DNA of 64,000 nucleotides, taken from assembly GCF_008905045.1 (NCBI RefSeq), contig NZ_VWMY01000003.1, positions 116,714-180,713 of the forward strand. The letters run 5' to 3'. Position 1 is the stretch's first letter. Each line of letters starts with the position of its first letter. The notes below the pieces were generated by a model. That model was not told where the DNA came from and searched no databases. It worked only from the letters and a program-made list of their open reading frames with translations. Below are positions 52,401 through 63,528 of this stretch, in pieces. The position numbers and the translations under genes were made by a program. This DNA is from Streptomyces albicerus. Its GTDB lineage: Bacteria; Actinomycetota; Actinomycetes; Streptomycetales; Streptomycetaceae.

Positions 52401-55400
52401 TTGCGCGACATAGTGTCCGGCCGAGCCCGCCATCTGGGCCTGGAAGAACAGGCCCCGCTGGAGCGGGGTGACCGGTGCGGTGCGCTCGGCCGTCGCGGAG
52501 GCGTCCGCGATGTGCTCCAGTGCACTCTGCCAGTGCTGGGTGATCTCGTCGGGGATGCCCTCGGCGAGGGTGAACTCCGCGTGCAGGCTTCCGGTGGCCT
52601 CGTCGATCCAGGCGTTGACCTCGACGGCGTACGGGCTGCCCTGATCGCCGCCGGTGATGTGCAGCGCCTGGGACTCGCTGCCCCGGCCGAGGTAGTTGAA
52701 CAGCACCTGCGGGCGGGCGTTCAGCAGCGGGGCCGTCTGTGGGTTGAGGTACCTGAGCTGACCGTAGGCGACGTGCCCGGCTTCGTCCGGCTGGCGCTCG
52801 GCGACCTCGCGCGCCGCAGCGACGGGGTCGGTGTGCGGCGTGAGCCGCACGGGTGCGATGGAGGTGAACCAGCCCACCGTGCGGGTGTAGTCGTGGTGTT
52901 CGAGGACCGGGACCCGGCCGTGCCGCTCCAACTCGATGGCGAGATCGGTGGGCGACGGCTGGATGTGGGTCAGCGCGGTGCGCAGCGCGCCGCACAGCAA
53001 CTCGGTGAGACCGACGCCGAGGGCGGCGGGCGCGGTACGGGTCACGCGGTCGCTCACCTCGGGGGCGAGCACGACCGTGGTCTCGCGCAGTTCCCCGGCC
53101 GAAGGCAGCCCCCCGGCCGAAGGCGGCCCCTCGACCGCGGGCAGTAGCGCAGACGCTTGGAGCGTTGTGATCCAGTGACCGAGGTCGTCGATCGCACGGG
53201 CCGACTGGAGCGTCAGTGCTTCGGCGTACTCGGCATAGGAGGTGGTCGGCGGCGCCAGGGTCGCCCCGCGCATGGCGGCGGCCAGGTCGTCCAGCAGGAC
53301 CAGCCAGGACACCGAGTCGACGGCCAGGTGGTGCACGGTGACCACCAGGGTCCGGCTCGTCTCCAGCCAGGAGAACGCGATGACGTCCCCGGACTCGGGG
53401 TCGAGCCGTCCGGCGGCCTCGTTCGCCGCGGTCGTCGCGTCGGGCGTGGCATCTGTCGAATCCGCCCGTACGACGGTGACCTCGCGGGCGGGTTCGGTGC
53501 GCAGGGTCCACACCCCGTGCTCGACGCGCAGCCGCAACCGGAGGGCCGGGTGCGCGGCCACGACCGCGTTCGCGGCACGCTCGGCGTCGGCGAAACCGGT
53601 GCCCTCGGGGGCCACCAGCGTCCTGGCCTGTGCGAACCGGGCGAGCGAACCGCCCAGTTCGCGCTGACGCAGGATGATCGGCGTCGGCGTCAGCGGGCCG
53701 TCCTCGCGGCGGGCGGTGGCAGGCACCGCCGCGGCCTGCGGTGCGCTCGTCGCCAGGTGCTCGGCGAGCGCGCGGGGTGTCTTGAACAGGAACACGTCCC
53801 GTGGCGCGATCTGGAGGCCGAGTGCCCTGGCCCGGTTGATCACGGTGATGGCGAGGATGCTGTCGCCGCCGGCCCGGAAGAAGTCGGTGTCGGCGTCCAC
53901 GGCGGCGCCGGGCAGCACTTCCGCGAAGATGCCGACCAGCTCGGCGAGCGTGGAATCGCTGAAGCCCTCCGCAGAAAATGCCACAACAGAGGCGTTTTCG
54001 TCTGCGAGTGCGTCGTGGCTGGTCGCGCCGTTCCCCGCGCCCCTTTGGGGCGCACCCGCCCGCTCGATCAGGGCCTTGCGGTCCAGCTTGCCGTTGACCG
54101 TCAGCGGCAGGGCGTCGACCGGCAGCACCCGCCCCGGCACCATATGCACAGGCAGCTTCGTCGACAGCAACTCGACGAAGTCGCCGGGCACCCGGCCCAC
54201 GACGTGCGCGATCAGGTGGTCGCCGCTGTCCGCCACGGTGACGGCCACGTCGACCACACCGTCGAGGTCCCTGATCGCGGCCTCGACCTCGCCCAACTCG
54301 ATCCGGAATCCCTTGAGTTGGACCTGGTCGTCGGCGCGGCCCGCGAACTCCAGCTCACCGTCGAGCGTACGGCGGGCCAGGTCGCCCGTGTGGTACATGC
54401 GGGAGCCGTCGCTCGCGAACGGGTTCGCCACGAACCGGGACGCGGTGAGCCCCGGCCTGCCCAGATAGCCGAGCGACACCTGGTCGCCGGCGACGTAGAT
54501 GGCGCCCACCCGGCCCGGCGGCACCGGCCGGAGCCGGTCGTCGAGCAGGTAGGTGACCAGGCCGGGAATCGGACCGCCGATCGGGCTGACCTCGTCGCCG
54601 AGGTCGAAGTCCTCGTCGGTCAGCACCCGGTGGGTGACATGGACGGTGGTCTCGGTGATGCCGTACATGTTGACCAGCTCGGGCGAACCGGTGCCGTGCC
54701 GCTCGACCCAGCCGCGCAGCCGCCCGAGGTCCAGCGCTTCGCCTCCGAAGATGATCCGGCGCAGTGCGGTGACCGGCTCGCCGGCATGCCGGTCGGCCTC
54801 GATGAACTGGTAGAACGCCGACGGGGTCTGGTTGAGCACGGTGACTCCGCGCTCGCGGACCAGCCGGTGGAAGTCGACCGGGGAGCGGGTCAGCCCGTAC
54901 TCCGGGACAAGCAGCTCACCGCCGTACGCCAGTGCGCCCCACAGCTCCCAGACCGCGAAGTCGAAGGAGAAGGAGTGGAACTGGACCCACACGTCGTGCG
55001 GGCCGAAGTCCATGTCGGGCTGGGTGTTGGCGAGCAGCGTCACCACGCTGGAGTGCGGGACGACGACACCCTTGGGTCTGCCGGTCGATCCGGACGTGTA
55101 GATCACGTACGCGGGATCGCGCCAACTGACCTCGGGCGCAGGCTCAGTGGTGGCCGGCGGCAGCTCGTCCCCCTGCACCAGCACGCGGGCCGCCACACCG
55201 GCCCTGTCCAGCAGCTGCGTGAAGCGGTCCCGCTGCTCACGCTCCACGAGCACGACCTGCGGAGCGGCGTCGGCGAGTATGTACGCCAGTCGTTCGTCCG
55301 GGTACGCCAGGTCCAGCGGCACGTACGCGCCACCCGCGCTGACGATCGCGACCAGGGCGACGACCTGCTCCAGGGAACGCGGGACGGCGACGGCGACCCG

Positions 55401-58400
55401 CTTGCCCGGCCGGACACCGGCCGCGCGCAGGGCCGAGGCCAACTCGTCCTTGCCGTCCGCCAGTTCGCCGTACGTCAGTGACCGGGTACCGCCGTCGAGT
55501 CCGCACTGGGTGACGGCGGTGGCGGCCGGGTCGCGGCCCGCGGCGGCGTCGAACAGTCCGCCCAAGGTGGTCGGGGTGATCCGCGCGGGACGCCGGGCGC
55601 CGCCGACGCCCTCGGGCGCCAGGTCGTCGACCAGGGCGTCCGGCCGGGTGAGCAGTCCGGTGAGGGTCTGGCTGAACACGCGCAGGATCGCCTGCGCGCT
55701 CGCCTCCCGCAGCAGCTCGCCGTCGTAGATCAGGTTGAACCGCGGACGGCCGTCGAGTGCGCGCTCCACCACCAGCGTCAACGGGTAGTGCGGGGCACCC
55801 TCGTTCACGATGTCGGTGATGACCAGCGTGTCGTCGGGTCCCCGCAGACCGTCGACATCGGTCGCCACGTCGAACACCACAAGGGTGTCGAACAGGGAGC
55901 CGGCGCCGGCCTGGCGGCCGATCCTCGCCAGCGAGACATGCTGGTGCGGCAGCACCGCGCTCTGGTGTTCCCGCACCGAGGCGAGCAGGTCGCGCGCCGT
56001 GGTCGTACCGGCCCAACGAGCCCGCACGGGGATCGTGTTGATGAACAGACCCACCATGTTCTCGATGCCGGGCACCTCCGCGTCGCGCCCGGACACCGTG
56101 GAACCGAACACCACGTCCCTGCCCTGCAGGATGCTGCCCAGCGTCACCGCCCAGGCGCTGTGCACGGCAGCGCTCAGCGGCACGCCGGCCGACCGGGCGG
56201 CCCCGTCGATGTCGTCCGTCGGTTCCACGGCGGTGTCGGCGAACCGGTCGGACGGGGTGTGCCCCTCGGCGACCAGCGAGGGGCCGGGCAGTTCGGCGAG
56301 CTGCTCGTGCCAGACCCGGTCGCTCTCGTCGTCGTCGCGTCCGGCGAGCCAGCGCACATAGTCGGGGAAGCCGCCGAGCGGGTACACGGTCCCCGGCGCG
56401 TGGTACTCGGCCAGCAGCGCGCGGAGCATCGGCGGGACCGACCAGCCGTCGGCGATGATGTGGTGCACGGTCTGCACCAGCACGTGCCGGCCGGCGCCGG
56501 CGCGGATGAGCGTGTACCGCATCAGCGGCCCGGTGGCCAGGTCGAACCCGGCGCGGCGGTCACGCTCGGCGTGGTCGCGTATCTCGTCGTCGGTGATGCC
56601 GGGGCGGTCCAGCGTGGTGAAGGGCGCCTCCACGCCGCTTTCCAGCACGGAGACCACACGGCCGTCGGCGAGGGCCACGAACCGCGCGGCCAGGTTCGGG
56701 TACAGCGTGAGCAGCCGGGTGGCCGCCGCCGCGAGCCGGTCGGCGTCCACCTCGCCGTCCAGCGTCAGCAGTTGCTGCTCGACGTAACTGCCCGCGGAGT
56801 CGTCGTCGAAGACCGAGTGGAAGTACAGGCCTTCCTGCAGCGGGGTCAACGGCAGGATGTCCCGGAGCGACGGGCCGTCCAGGGTGTCGACGTCGGCCTG
56901 CGTGAGGCGCACGAGCCCGAAGTCGCTGGGAGAGTGGCCGCCCTGGTCGAGCGCGGCCAGCCCGGCCAGGGCCCCCCGGAAGTACTCGCTGAGAGTCGCG
57001 ATGTCCTCGTCGGTGAACATCCCGTCGGGCCAGGAGATGGTGGTGACCAGCTCGTACTCGCCGGTCGAGGCGGGTTCGGCGATCGCATTGAACTCCAGGG
57101 GGCGCGGCAGGCGCATCCTCGGGTCGCGCTTCTCTCCCAACTGACCCGTGGTGCGTGCGAGTTGCCAGTCCCCGGACGCGCCCGCGTCGAAGCGGCCCAG
57201 GTAGTTGAACAGCACCTGCGGTGCGGGAGCGTCGAACTCGGTCTGGGCCAGGTACCGCAGGGCGCCGTAGGAGACGCCGTTGTCCGGCACTTGGGCGAGG
57301 TCTTCCTTGACCGCCTTGAGCGCGGCGGCCAGGTACTCGGGTGCCGTGAAGTCGGCCGCCACGCCGGGGTCCACGGTCACCGGGAACAGGGTGGTGAACC
57401 AGCCCACGGTCCGCGACAGCTCCGGCTCGAAGCCGGCGGAGCCCGCCACGAACTGTCCTTCGCGGCCGTGGCCCTCGAGTTCGATGTGCGCGAACGTCTG
57501 GTCCTGCCCGAGGTCGCGGCGCCACCGGGCGAGGGCGACGGCGAGCGCGGTCAGCAGTACGTCGTTGACGCCCGCGTGGAACTTCGCGGGGATCTCGCCG
57601 AGCAGCGCGGCCGTGACCTCGGGGCCGACGGAGACGGTCCGCAGCCGCTCCCGTGCGACGGTGTCGGCTTCGGACAGCGCGCGCCTGCCCACCGGTTCGT
57701 CCGTACCCGGCAGGGGGCGCCAGAAGTAGGAACTGTCCGCGTCGAACGCCGCGCGTTCCAGCAACTGTGTCCAGCGCCGGAACGACGTGCCCACCGGGGG
57801 CGGTTCGATCGGCTCGCCCGAGGCGAACTGCCGCCAGGCCGTGGCCAGGTCCTCCATCAGGACCCGCCAGGACACGCCGTCGATCACCACGTGATGGGCG
57901 ACCAGGACCAGTTGGCGTGCCTCGCGGCGCCAGACGGCACGCAGCATCAGGCCGCCCGCCGGGTCCAGCCCGTCGGTGGTGAGCGCTACGCACTCGTCGA
58001 GCGGCCGGTCGCTCTCCTGCCACCCTGCGCCGGCCCGCCCGGCGACGGCCTGGTCGGCCTGGTCGGCCTCCGGGATGTCGAAGCTCCAGCTGTCGCCGCG
58101 TACCAGCTTGGCGCGCAGCATGTCGTGCCGCCCGACCACGGCGGCGAGGATCTCGTCGAGAGCGGCGGCGGTCAGATCCGCCGGGGTGTTCAGCACCACC
58201 GACTGCACGAAGCCGTCGATCGCGTCCGTGGTCTCGCCGAGCCACTGCACGATGGGCGATCCCACGACGGAACCGGTCGCGACATCGCCGTGGTCCACGG
58301 TGGCGACGTCCTCACGGCTCGCCACCGCCGCCAGCGCCCCCACGGTGCTGTGGGCGAAGATCTGCCGTGCAGTGACGTAGAGACCCGCGTCGCGCAGCGC

Positions 58401-60482
58401 GCTCAGCAGCGAGATCGCCAGAATGCTGTCTCCGCCGAGCTGGAAGAAGTCCTGGTCGACACCGACCTGCTCCAGCCGCAGCACCGCGGCGACCGCCGCG
58501 CACACCGCGCGTTCGTTCTCGGTGGTGGGCGCGACGATCGAGCCCGTCCCGATGGCGGGCTCCGGCAGCGCGTTCCGGTCGAGCTTGCCGTTCGCGGTGA
58601 GCGGGAACTCCTTCATCACGACGATGTGGGCGGGCACCATGTACTCCACCATGTGCTCGGCGGCCCACGCCTTGACCTCGTCCGCCCGCAGGTCCTCGCT
58701 GCCGGCGGCCGGGATCACGTAGCCCACCAGGTAGGTGCCGCCCGCCGCGTTCTTCTTCGCGACGACGCAGGTGTGCCGTACCCCGGGGTGTTCGGCCAGA
58801 CCGACCTCGACGTCCTCGATCTCCAGCCGCATACCGCGGATCTTGATCTGGTTGTCGGCCCGGCCGAGGAAGTCCAGCGACCCGTCCGGGGCGAACCGGG
58901 CGAGGTCACCGGTCCGGTACAGCCGGGACCCGTCGCCTGCGAAAGGGTTCGCCACGAACCGGGAGGCCGTCAGGCCGGGCGCGTTGACGTACCCGCGCCC
59001 CAGGAGGAACCCCCCGACGTACAGCTCGCCGCCGACCCCGACCGGGACCGGGCGCAGCTCGTCGTCCAGCACGTACAACTGGGTGTTGGGGTTGGCCTTG
59101 CCGATCGACGTCGACAGGCGCTCCGCCGCGCCGCGGTAGATGACGTGCGAGACGCCGATCGTCGTCTCGGCGGGGCCGTAGCCGTGGTACATGGGGATGT
59201 CGAGCCGGGTGCGGAACCGCTCGTACAGCTCCGGGGTCAGCACCTCGCCGCCGCACCACACGTGCCGCAGGCTGTCCAGGCGGTCGGAGTCGCCCGCGAT
59301 CTCCAGCAGTACGTCCAGCATGGACGACACCAAGTAGGTGAAGGTGACGCGGTGTTCGGCGATCACGCTCAGCAGGTGGTGCGGGTCGCGTTCGCCGCCG
59401 GGTCGCAGGACCACCAGCCGGCCGCCGCTCACCAGCGGCAGGAAGATCTCGTTGATGGAGATGTCGAAGGACAGCGGCGCCTTGAACAGCGACGCGTCGT
59501 CGTGGCCGAAGCCCAGGATCTCGTCGACCTGCCACAGCAGGCGCTCGCTGATCGCCTCGTGCCGGATCATCGCGCCCTTGGGCCGCCCGGTCGAACCGGA
59601 CGTGAAGATGACATAGGCCAGGGCGTCGCCGAGGACGGTGACCCCGGTCCCCTCGGTGGGGTGGGAACCGAACCGCCAGTCGTCCAAGTCGACGGCCACG
59701 GCTTCCGGTTCGGCCGGGTCGTGCTCGCCCGAGTCGTTGAGCTGTACGACGACCCGGGCGTCCTCGATGACGACGGCCCGGCGTGCGGCGGGCCACTGCG
59801 GATCGAGCGGTACGAACGCGCATCCCGCCTGGAGCACGCCGAGCAGCCCGATGACCATGTCGGCGGAGCGGCCCAGTGAGATGCCGACGACCTGTTCGGC
59901 GGTGAGTCCGCGTTCGATCAGATGGTGGGCCAACTGGCTGGACAGTTCGGCTGCCTGACGGTAGGTCAGCGACTGGTGCTCGTCGACGATGGCGACGGCG
60001 TCCGGCCTGGTCCGCGCCTGCTCGCGGAACATCTCCACGATGGTCGGGCGGACGCGGTCGGCCTGGGTGTCGTTCCACTCGGCCAGGGCCTCGAGCCTGG
60101 CCACCACGCTCGACGGGCCGATGGTGCCGATGGGACGGTCCGGGAAGTCGGCCAGGTCGTCCAGCGCGAGCTGCGCGTCGGCCGGCACAACGCCGTCCGG
60201 GACGGCGATGCTCCAGCCGTCCCCGCCATCTCCGCTGTCCGCGCCGGCCTCCCAACCGCCGGGCCCGTCCCCGCCGTTGTCGACCCACGCGAGGACGTCG
60301 GCGAACAGCGTGCCGGGCGTGAGGTCGATCCCGTCGGGACTCCGGCCGCCCGTCGCCCAGTACGACAACCCGATGGCGCACGCCTCGGCGATGGTCCGGT
60401 CGGAGAAGTCGCCGGTCCGCCGGCGTAGGTCCGCCAGGCGCGCGGGAGAAAGCAGCACGAGACGAGCGCTCGGTTCCAACAT
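49392..60482 (-). CDS. cchH: Three-module coelichelin nonribosomal peptide synthetase
   Basis: 3696 residues, order A1-T1-E1-C1-A2-T2-E2-C2-A3-T3 with no thioesterase. Approximate centres: A1 [10 protein letters not shown] 292, T1 FQLGGDSI 684, E1 [10 protein letters not shown] 865, C1 HHIIADG 1343, A2 1800, T2 RAGGDSI 2203, E2 [10 protein letters not shown] 2385, C2 HLLLWDG 2796, A3 3255, T3 LGGHSM 3648. Specificity residues read from the adenylation domains are D-I-N-Y-W-G-G-I-G (formyl-hydroxyornithine), D-F-W-N-I-G-M-V-H (Thr) and D-M-E-N-L-G-L-I-N (hydroxyornithine), each matching S. coelicolor CchH. With E domains after T1 and T2 the product is D-hfOrn, D-allo-Thr, L-hOrn, and a fourth residue by reuse of module 1. 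Oddities are an in-frame intergenic repeat at about residues 2142-2170 and a C2 motif lacking the second His. An iron box lies 29-47 bp upstream. Confidence 0.96.
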   Translation of the reverse strand: MLEPSARLVLLSPARLADLRRRTGDFSDRTIAEACAIGLSYWATGGRSPDGIDLTPGTLFADVLAWVDNGGDGPGGWEAGADSGDGGDGWSIAVPDGVVPADAQLALDDLADFPDRPIGTIGPSSVVARLEALAEWNDTQADRVRPTIVEMFREQARTRPDAVAIVDEHQSLTYRQAAELSSQLAHHLIERGLTAEQVVGISLGRSADMVIGLLGVLQAGCAFVPLDPQWPAARRAVVIEDARVVVQLNDSGEHDPAEPEAVAVDLDDWRFGSHPTEGTGVTVLGDALAYVIFTSGSTGRPKGAMIRHEAISERLLWQVDEILGFGHDDASLFKAPLSFDISINEIFLPLVSGGRLVVLRPGGERDPHHLLSVIAEHRVTFTYLVSSMLDVLLEIAGDSDRLDSLRHVWCGGEVLTPELYERFRTRLDIPMYHGYGPAETTIGVSHVIYRGAAERLSTSIGKANPNTQLYVLDDELRPVPVGVGGELYVGGFLLGRGYVNAPGLTASRFVANPFAGDGSRLYRTGDLARFAPDGSLDFLGRADNQIKIRGMRLEIEDVEVGLAEHPGVRHTCVVAKKNAAGGTYLVGYVIPAAGSEDLRADEVKAWAAEHMVEYMVPAHIVVMKEFPLTANGKLDRNALPEPAIGTGSIVAPTTENERAVCAAVAAVLRLEQVGVDQDFFQLGGDSILAISLLSALRDAGLYVTARQIFAHSTVGALAAVASREDVATVDHGDVATGSVVGSPIVQWLGETTDAIDGFVQSVVLNTPADLTAAALDEILAAVVGRHDMLRAKLVRGDSWSFDIPEADQADQAVAGRAGAGWQESDRPLDECVALTTDGLDPAGGLMLRAVWRREARQLVLVAHHVVIDGVSWRVLMEDLATAWRQFASGEPIEPPPVGTSFRRWTQLLERAAFDADSSYFWRPLPGTDEPVGRRALSEADTVARERLRTVSVGPEVTAALLGEIPAKFHAGVNDVLLTALAVALARWRRDLGQDQTFAHIELEGHGREGQFVAGSAGFEPELSRTVGWFTTLFPVTVDPGVAADFTAPEYLAAALKAVKEDLAQVPDNGVSYGALRYLAQTEFDAPAPQVLFNYLGRFDAGASGDWQLARTTGQLGEKRDPRMRLPRPLEFNAIAEPASTGEYELVTTISWPDGMFTDEDIATLSEYFRGALAGLAALDQGGHSPSDFGLVRLTQADVDTLDGPSLRDILPLTPLQEGLYFHSVFDDDSAGSYVEQQLLTLDGEVDADRLAAAATRLLTLYPNLAARFVALADGRVVSVLESGVEAPFTTLDRPGITDDEIRDHAERDRRAGFDLATGPLMRYTLIRAGAGRHVLVQTVHHIIADGWSVPPMLRALLAEYHAPGTVYPLGGFPDYVRWLAGRDDDESDRVWHEQLAELPGPSLVAEGHTPSDRFADTAVEPTDDIDGAARSAGVPLSAAVHSAWAVTLGSILQGRDVVFGSTVSGRDAEVPGIENMVGLFINTIPVRARWAGTTTARDLLASVREHQSAVLPHQHVSLARIGRQAGAGSLFDTLVVFDVATDVDGLRGPDDTLVITDIVNEGAPHYPLTLVVERALDGRPRFNLIYDGELLREASAQAILRVFSQTLTGLLTRPDALVDDLAPEGVGGARRPARITPTTLGGLFDAAAGRDPAATAVTQCGLDGGTRSLTYGELADGKDELASALRAAGVRPGKRVAVAVPRSLEQVVALVAIVSAGGAYVPLDLAYPDERLAYILADAAPQVVLVEREQRDRFTQLLDRAGVAARVLVQGDELPPATTEPAPEVSWRDPAYVIYTSGSTGRPKGVVVPHSSVVTLLANTQPDMDFGPHDVWVQFHSFSFDFAVWELWGALAYGGELLVPEYGLTRSPVDFHRLVRERGVTVLNQTPSAFYQFIEADRHAGEPVTALRRIIFGGEALDLGRLRGWVERHGTGSPELVNMYGITETTVHVTHRVLTDEDFDLGDEVSPIGGPIPGLVTYLLDDRLRPVPPGRVGAIYVAGDQVSLGYLGRPGLTASRFVANPFASDGSRMYHTGDLARRTLDGELEFAGRADDQVQLKGFRIELGEVEAAIRDLDGVVDVAVTVADSGDHLIAHVVGRVPGDFVELLSTKLPVHMVPGRVLPVDALPLTVNGKLDRKALIERAGAPQRGAGNGATSHDALADENASVVAFSAEGFSDSTLAELVGIFAEVLPGAAVDADTDFFRAGGDSILAITVINRARALGLQIAPRDVFLFKTPRALAEHLATSAPQAAAVPATARREDGPLTPTPIILRQRELGGSLARFAQARTLVAPEGTGFADAERAANAVVAAHPALRLRLRVEHGVWTLRTEPAREVTVVRADSTDATPDATTAANEAAGRLDPESGDVIAFSWLETSRTLVVTVHHLAVDSVSWLVLLDDLAAAMRGATLAPPTTSYAEYAEALTLQSARAIDDLGHWITTLQASALLPAVEGPPSAGGLPSAGELRETTVVLAPEVSDRVTRTAPAALGVGLTELLCGALRTALTHIQPSPTDLAIELERHGRVPVLEHHDYTRTVGWFTSIAPVRLTPHTDPVAAAREVAERQPDEAGHVAYGQLRYLNPQTAPLLNARPQVLFNYLGRGSESQALHITGGDQGSPYAVEVNAWIDEATGSLHAEFTLAEGIPDEITQHWQSALEHIADASATAERTAPVTPLQRGLFFQAQMAGSAGHYVAQSWFTFDRRLDTDALAEAMAYVIARHPVVGAGFTTDDDGNPVQVLSAGRQVAVRAVELATEAEVDALRARDRDTGFDPGEPPLIRLTVVRLPDDRDGLLLSYHLLLWDGWSREIVLRDLFDAYQAVLAGESLAPAPATPSFEDYARALDAKDAAVSERFWAEHLAGLPGPTLLAGPTPSLTDDLPRQLVHTLSAGQSELLREAARTHGVTLNSVLTGAFGLLLGAHTGRSDAVFGVTVSGREGEGLSDIVGVLLNTVPMWTRARPDDTVREYLSAVQTARVEAMEHEHLGLGEIQRASGHDALFDNLFVLQNFLDMDAFAEMNARHGITAVKADDSTHYPFTWVVTPGERLTVKLEYRDEDTENARGLLDAYLRVLEDLARSAGPVGALPGLAPEPEPAARTDVGSDTVVDRFDRAADRDPERVALVAHGSTMTFAQLRDRSRAVAGVLAQRGIGPETNVGLAIPRSLDSIVALFAVLRVGAAYVPLELDHPDERIAAIIADARPDAILTVSAVSPRLTGDLIDLNHLIELDRPLPAAEPFVTFAPDAPDRLRHPAYTIYTSGSTGKPKGVVTEYAGLTNMLINHQRRIFEPVLAEHDQRVFRIAHTVSFAFDMSWEELLWLADGHEVHICDEELRRDAPRLVEYCLEHGIDVINVTPTYAQQLVAEGLLDNPERRPALVLLGGEAVTPTLWQRLAETEGTVGYNLYGPTEYTINTLGVGTFECQDPVVGVAIDNTDVYVLDPWLRPLPDGVPGELYVSGIGIARGYLGQPAQTAHRFVACPFGEPGERMYRTGDLVVRRPDGNLMYLGRTDQQVKIRGHRVELGEVEAVFAAHPAVRFVAAVAQPDPQVDGAYRLAAYLVLDGAELATVAAEVGAGLPDFLRPTHYAQVDSIPLTVNGKADTKALPEAKPLGALTTAGERGPETETETVVCEYFAEALDLDDDEVSAVSDFVSLGGHSMLAVRLIGLLRREYGPVITIRDLFTLRTPEAIARHLDDHLDDNS
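53973..54056. repeat. Streptomyces intergenic repeat, copy 3, inserted in frame inside cchH
   Basis: The plus strand carries CTGGTCGCGCCGTTCCCCGC, the core also found at 39101 and 47510, followed by a hairpin GCGCCCC-TTT-GGGGCGC (54037-54053) and preceded by the usual left flank (GAAAATGCC...GCGTTTTCGTCTGCG). It encodes about 28 residues (including [20 protein letters not shown]) between A2 and T2. The reading frame is kept. Limits are approximate. Confidence 0.75.
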
Positions 60483-60510
60483 CGAAGACTCAACGCCCCT
60501 TCAAAGGTAA

Positions 60511-60529
60511 TGAAGTTAGCCTAACCTAA
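60511..60529. promoter_or_regulatory. Iron box upstream of cchH
   Basis: On the minus strand TTAGGTTAGGCTAACTTCA matches the consensus in 17 of 19 positions, 29-47 bp upstream of the NRPS start, placing cchH-cchI under iron repression. Confidence 0.92.
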
Positions 60530-60544
60530 ATTAGGGTTACCTAA
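60526..60544. promoter_or_regulatory. Second iron-box-like site overlapping the first and the cchG stop
   Basis: CTAAATTAGGGTTACCTAA matches the consensus in 14 of 19 positions, overlaps the stronger box by four bases and covers the cchG stop codon. It may bind a second repressor dimer. Confidence 0.5.
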
Positions 60545-62328
60545 CTGCCTTCTCGCCAGGCCCTCCACAGCCGTGCGTAACGGCCGCCCAGAGCCACCAA
60601 CTCCTCGTGAGTGCCCTGCTCCACGACGCGTCCCGCGTCCAGCACGGCGATCCGGTCGGCCGCCATCGCCTGGGTCAGCCGGTGCGCCACGAACAGCGTG
60701 GTCCGGCCCGAGCACGCGGCCAGCACGGCCCGCTCCAGCTCGGCGGCGCCCTCGCTGCCCGCCTCGGCGGTCGACTCGTCGAGCACCACGACCGGCGACC
60801 GGCTCAGCACCAGCCGGGCCAGGGCGATCTTGGCGACCTTGGTGACGTCCAGGCGCTCGCCGCCCTCGCCGACCATGGTGTTCAGCCCGTCGGGCAGCGC
60901 GTCGACCCACCCGTCGGCGCCGACCGTGCGCAACGCGTCCATCAACTCGGCGTCGGTCGCTTCCGGCGCGGCCAGCCGCAGGTCGTCGGCGAGCGGACCG
61001 GAGAACACATGCGTCTCCTGCGTCAGGATGCTCACCAGAGCACGTGCCCCAGCCTCGTCCAGACCGGCGAGGTCGGTCGAACCGACGCGCACCGACCCGG
61101 CCTGCGGGGTCCCGATGCCCGCGATCAGCGCGGCCAGGGTCGTCTTGCCGGCGCCCGTCGCCCCGACCAGCGCGAGCGAACCACCGGCTGGGATCGTCAG
61201 GCTGACATCCCTCAGGACCGGCTCCTCGGTGTCGGGATAACTGAACGTCAGCCCCTCCACCGTCACCGGGTACGGCGCGGTGTCCGCGGACGCGACGGCC
61301 GCGTCGCCCACCAGCCGGTCCTCCGCGGCCTCCCCCAGCACCCCGACCAGCCGGGTCAGGCTCGCGCCCGACTTCTGCGCCTCGTCGAAGGTGAACATGA
61401 TGGCGCCCAGCGGGGTGAACAGCCGGTGGAACAGCAGCGGAGCCGCCGACACCTCGCCCAGACTGGCGGCATCGGCCTCCAACAGGGCGTACCCCACCAC
61501 GATGATCAGGACCAGGCCGATGAACTCGGCGCGGTTCTCCCTGCCGACGAACCGGCCGAAGAACCGGAACACCTCGATGCCGAGTTCGCGCACCCGCCAC
61601 GACTCACTGGTGACCTTCTCGCGGAAGGTGTCCTCGAGACGGTACGCCCGGACCGTGTCGATCCCGTTCAGACCGCTCATCAACGCCTGCGCACGGTCGG
61701 CCTGGGCCACCCGCTGCTGCCGGTAGAGCGGGGCGGAGCGGGGCAGATACCAGCGCAGGGCCAGCGCGTACGCCGGCAGCGCGCAGGCGCCCGCCAGGCC
61801 GAGCCGCCAGTCGAGGCCGAACATGCCGGCCGTGGCGATGGCCACCAGCACGCCCGCCGAGAACACCGTGGGGACGGCCGTCCGGATGCCCTTGGAGATC
61901 ACGGCCACGTCGTCACCGACCCGGGACAGCACGTCCCCCCGGCCGACCTGCTCGATCCGTGCGCTCGGCATCCCCAGCACCGCCCGGACGGCGCCTTCCC
62001 GCAGTCGCGCGAGCAGATCCGCGCCCAGCCGCCCGATCAGGTAGGTCGACACCGCGGTGGCCGCCGCTCCGAGCAGCGCGGCGGCCACCATCAACACCCC
62101 GATCCTGACCAGGATCGAGCGCGGTTCACCCTCGACCACCCCGTCGACCACCCGGCCGAGCAGGAGCACCGGGAGCACCTGGAGCGCCGCCCCCGCCACC
62201 GTCGTGAGCACGGTGGCGAACGTCAGCCAGGGCACCTCGCGGCAGTGCACCGCGACCCATCGGGTGGCCTCGCGTCCGGTCGCCGTCCGCAGAGTTGCCG
62301 GGGCGACGCGCGTGTCGGTCGCGCTCAC
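60541..62328 (-). CDS. cchG: ABC half-exporter with intact Walker motifs but degenerate signature, coelichelin export
   Basis: 595 residues starting at GTG 62328. Six-helix exporter domain (about 30-310), then an ATPase with intact Walker A SLALVGATGAGKTTLAALIA (near residue 389), Walker B SPVVVLDESTAEAG and H-loop LFVAHRLTQAM. The ABC signature LSGGQ is replaced: GGERLDVTKVAKIALARLVL (near residue 490). It can bind and hydrolyse ATP only if another subunit supplies LSGGQ; CchI has exactly that and lacks everything else. The two genes flank cchH and should form one heterodimeric exporter. GTG lies 46 bp after the cchF stop. Confidence 0.92.
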   Translation of the reverse strand: MSATDTRVAPATLRTATGREATRWVAVHCREVPWLTFATVLTTVAGAALQVLPVLLLGRVVDGVVEGEPRSILVRIGVLMVAAALLGAAATAVSTYLIGRLGADLLARLREGAVRAVLGMPSARIEQVGRGDVLSRVGDDVAVISKGIRTAVPTVFSAGVLVAIATAGMFGLDWRLGLAGACALPAYALALRWYLPRSAPLYRQQRVAQADRAQALMSGLNGIDTVRAYRLEDTFREKVTSESWRVRELGIEVFRFFGRFVGRENRAEFIGLVLIIVVGYALLEADAASLGEVSAAPLLFHRLFTPLGAIMFTFDEAQKSGASLTRLVGVLGEAAEDRLVGDAAVASADTAPYPVTVEGLTFSYPDTEEPVLRDVSLTIPAGGSLALVGATGAGKTTLAALIAGIGTPQAGSVRVGSTDLAGLDEAGARALVSILTQETHVFSGPLADDLRLAAPEATDAELMDALRTVGADGWVDALPDGLNTMVGEGGERLDVTKVAKIALARLVLSRSPVVVLDESTAEAGSEGAAELERAVLAACSGRTTLFVAHRLTQAMAADRIAVLDAGRVVEQGTHEELVALGGRYARLWRAWREGS

Positions 62329-62374
62329 CCGCGGACCAGGGCAGGCCGGGGGCAGGACATGTTGATCGACATCT

Positions 62375-63436
62375 TTAGCCGGCCGCCGACTTGACGAGCT
62401 CGTCGATCGCGTACGGCATGGACAGCAGGGTGCCCTGGGAGATGGCCGCGCCGACCGCCGGGCCCTCGCTGTCCAGCAGGTACTCCGCCTTTCCGCCCTT
62501 CACGGCGTCCAGGTTGGTGAACAGCTTGAACTTGTTCAGCGCTTCCGTGTCCGCCTTGTCGTTGATGACGAAGATGCGGTCGACGTCGACCAGGTCGGTG
62601 CGCTCGGGGGACAGTGCGGTGGAGAAGCTGCCGTCCGCGATCTTGTCGATCTCGGTCTGGTACTTGAAGCCGAGGCCCGTCAGCAGCTGTCCGCGCACGT
62701 CGGTGGAGGTGAACGGGTTGATCGCGTCCTTGTACCAGGAGAGCGCGACGGCCTTCTGGTCCGCGAACTCCGGGTGCTCCTTCTTGGCCGTGTCGAGCTG
62801 GGCCTGGATGTCCTGCACCATCTTCTCGCCCTCGTCGGCCTTGCCGACCGCCTTGGCGATCTGGAGCGCGTTGTCCTGCCACGGAGCGCTGAACGGCTCC
62901 TTCTCGGCCTTGGTACGGCCCACCGTCGGGGCGATCTGGGAGAGCTTGTCGTAGGCGGCCTTGTCGACCTCGGAGTAGACCGCGATGATCAGGTCCGGCC
63001 GCAGGGCGGCGATCTTCTCGTAGTTGGGGCCGGAGTCACCGTTCTTCATGATGACCTCGGGCTTGGTGTCGCCCCACTTGTCCTTCACCCAGGGCCACTG
63101 GGTGTTGATGTCGGGGCTCTGGCCCGCCGGGTTCGGGTACTGGTCGACCATGCCGACCGGCTTGATGCCGAACGCCAGGACACTCTGGTCGTCCGTGTAG
63201 CCGACGGTGACCACCCGCTTGGGAGCCTCCTCGACCTTCGTCGATCCGAACGCGTGCTCCACGGTCACCGGGAATGCGCCTGCGGCATCAGCGGCCGGGC
63301 TGTTGGTGTCGCTCGACTCGTCGTCCGACGAGTCGGAACCACAACCCGCGAGGAGGCCGACGCCGAGGGTCGCGGCGGACAGTGTCGCCGCAAACCGCCG
63401 CCAGGGCTTCATACGCGTCGTTCGATGGAGGAGCAT
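62375..63436 (-). CDS. cchF: Ferri-coelichelin-binding lipoprotein of the uptake ABC transporter
   Basis: About 353 residues. Signal peptide and lipobox: RFAATLSAATLGVGLLAGCG, with the lipidated Cys near residue 33, then a Ser/Asp-rich linker. The mature protein is a class III (FhuD/FepB) binding protein: EEAPKRVVTVGYTDDQSVLA, then NYEKIAALRPDLIIAVYSEV in the first lobe and VDVDRIFVINDKADTEALNK in the second. It captures the ferric siderophore outside the cell for uptake by CchCDE. ATG 63436 is chosen over GTG 63472 because AAGGGA lies 9 bases upstream; ATG 63412 is also possible. Iron boxes at 63480 and 63510 precede it. Confidence 0.92.
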   Translation of the reverse strand: MLLHRTTRMKPWRRFAATLSAATLGVGLLAGCGSDSSDDESSDTNSPAADAAGAFPVTVEHAFGSTKVEEAPKRVVTVGYTDDQSVLAFGIKPVGMVDQYPNPAGQSPDINTQWPWVKDKWGDTKPEVIMKNGDSGPNYEKIAALRPDLIIAVYSEVDKAAYDKLSQIAPTVGRTKAEKEPFSAPWQDNALQIAKAVGKADEGEKMVQDIQAQLDTAKKEHPEFADQKAVALSWYKDAINPFTSTDVRGQLLTGLGFKYQTEIDKIADGSFSTALSPERTDLVDVDRIFVINDKADTEALNKFKLFTNLDAVKGGKAEYLLDSEGPAVGAAISQGTLLSMPYAIDELVKSAAG

Positions 63437-63479
63437 CCGAGAATCCCTTGCTTTCGCGCCAGTCCGCTGCACCCCTATG

Positions 63480-63498
63480 TAAGGGCAGGCAAACCTTA
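63480..63498. promoter_or_regulatory. Iron-box-like site near the cchF start
   Basis: TAAGGGCAGGCAAACCTTA matches the consensus in 14 of 19 positions, 44-62 bp upstream of ATG 63436. Weaker partner of the box at 63510. Confidence 0.5.
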
Positions 63499-63509
63499 TC
63501 CTGAGGAGG

Positions 63510-63528
63510 TGAGGTTAGCCTAGCCTTA
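63510..63528. promoter_or_regulatory. Iron box upstream of cchF, overlapping the end of the uptake ATPase gene
   Basis: TGAGGTTAGCCTAGCCTTA matches the consensus in 15 of 19 positions. Its last three bases are the stop codon of the preceding gene, so cchF has its own iron-regulated promoter in addition to readthrough. Confidence 0.78.

Noticed and set aside
48744..53147. A 1467-codon open frame on the plus strand opposite the NRPS gene
   Set aside because: It is antisense to clear adenylation, condensation and epimerisation motifs, is Arg/Gly/Val-rich with no domain, and exists because high-GC genes leave the opposite frame free of stops.
55788..59879. A 1363-codon plus-strand frame opposite NRPS modules 1 and 2
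   Set aside because: Same reason: a shadow of cchH without any recognisable family.
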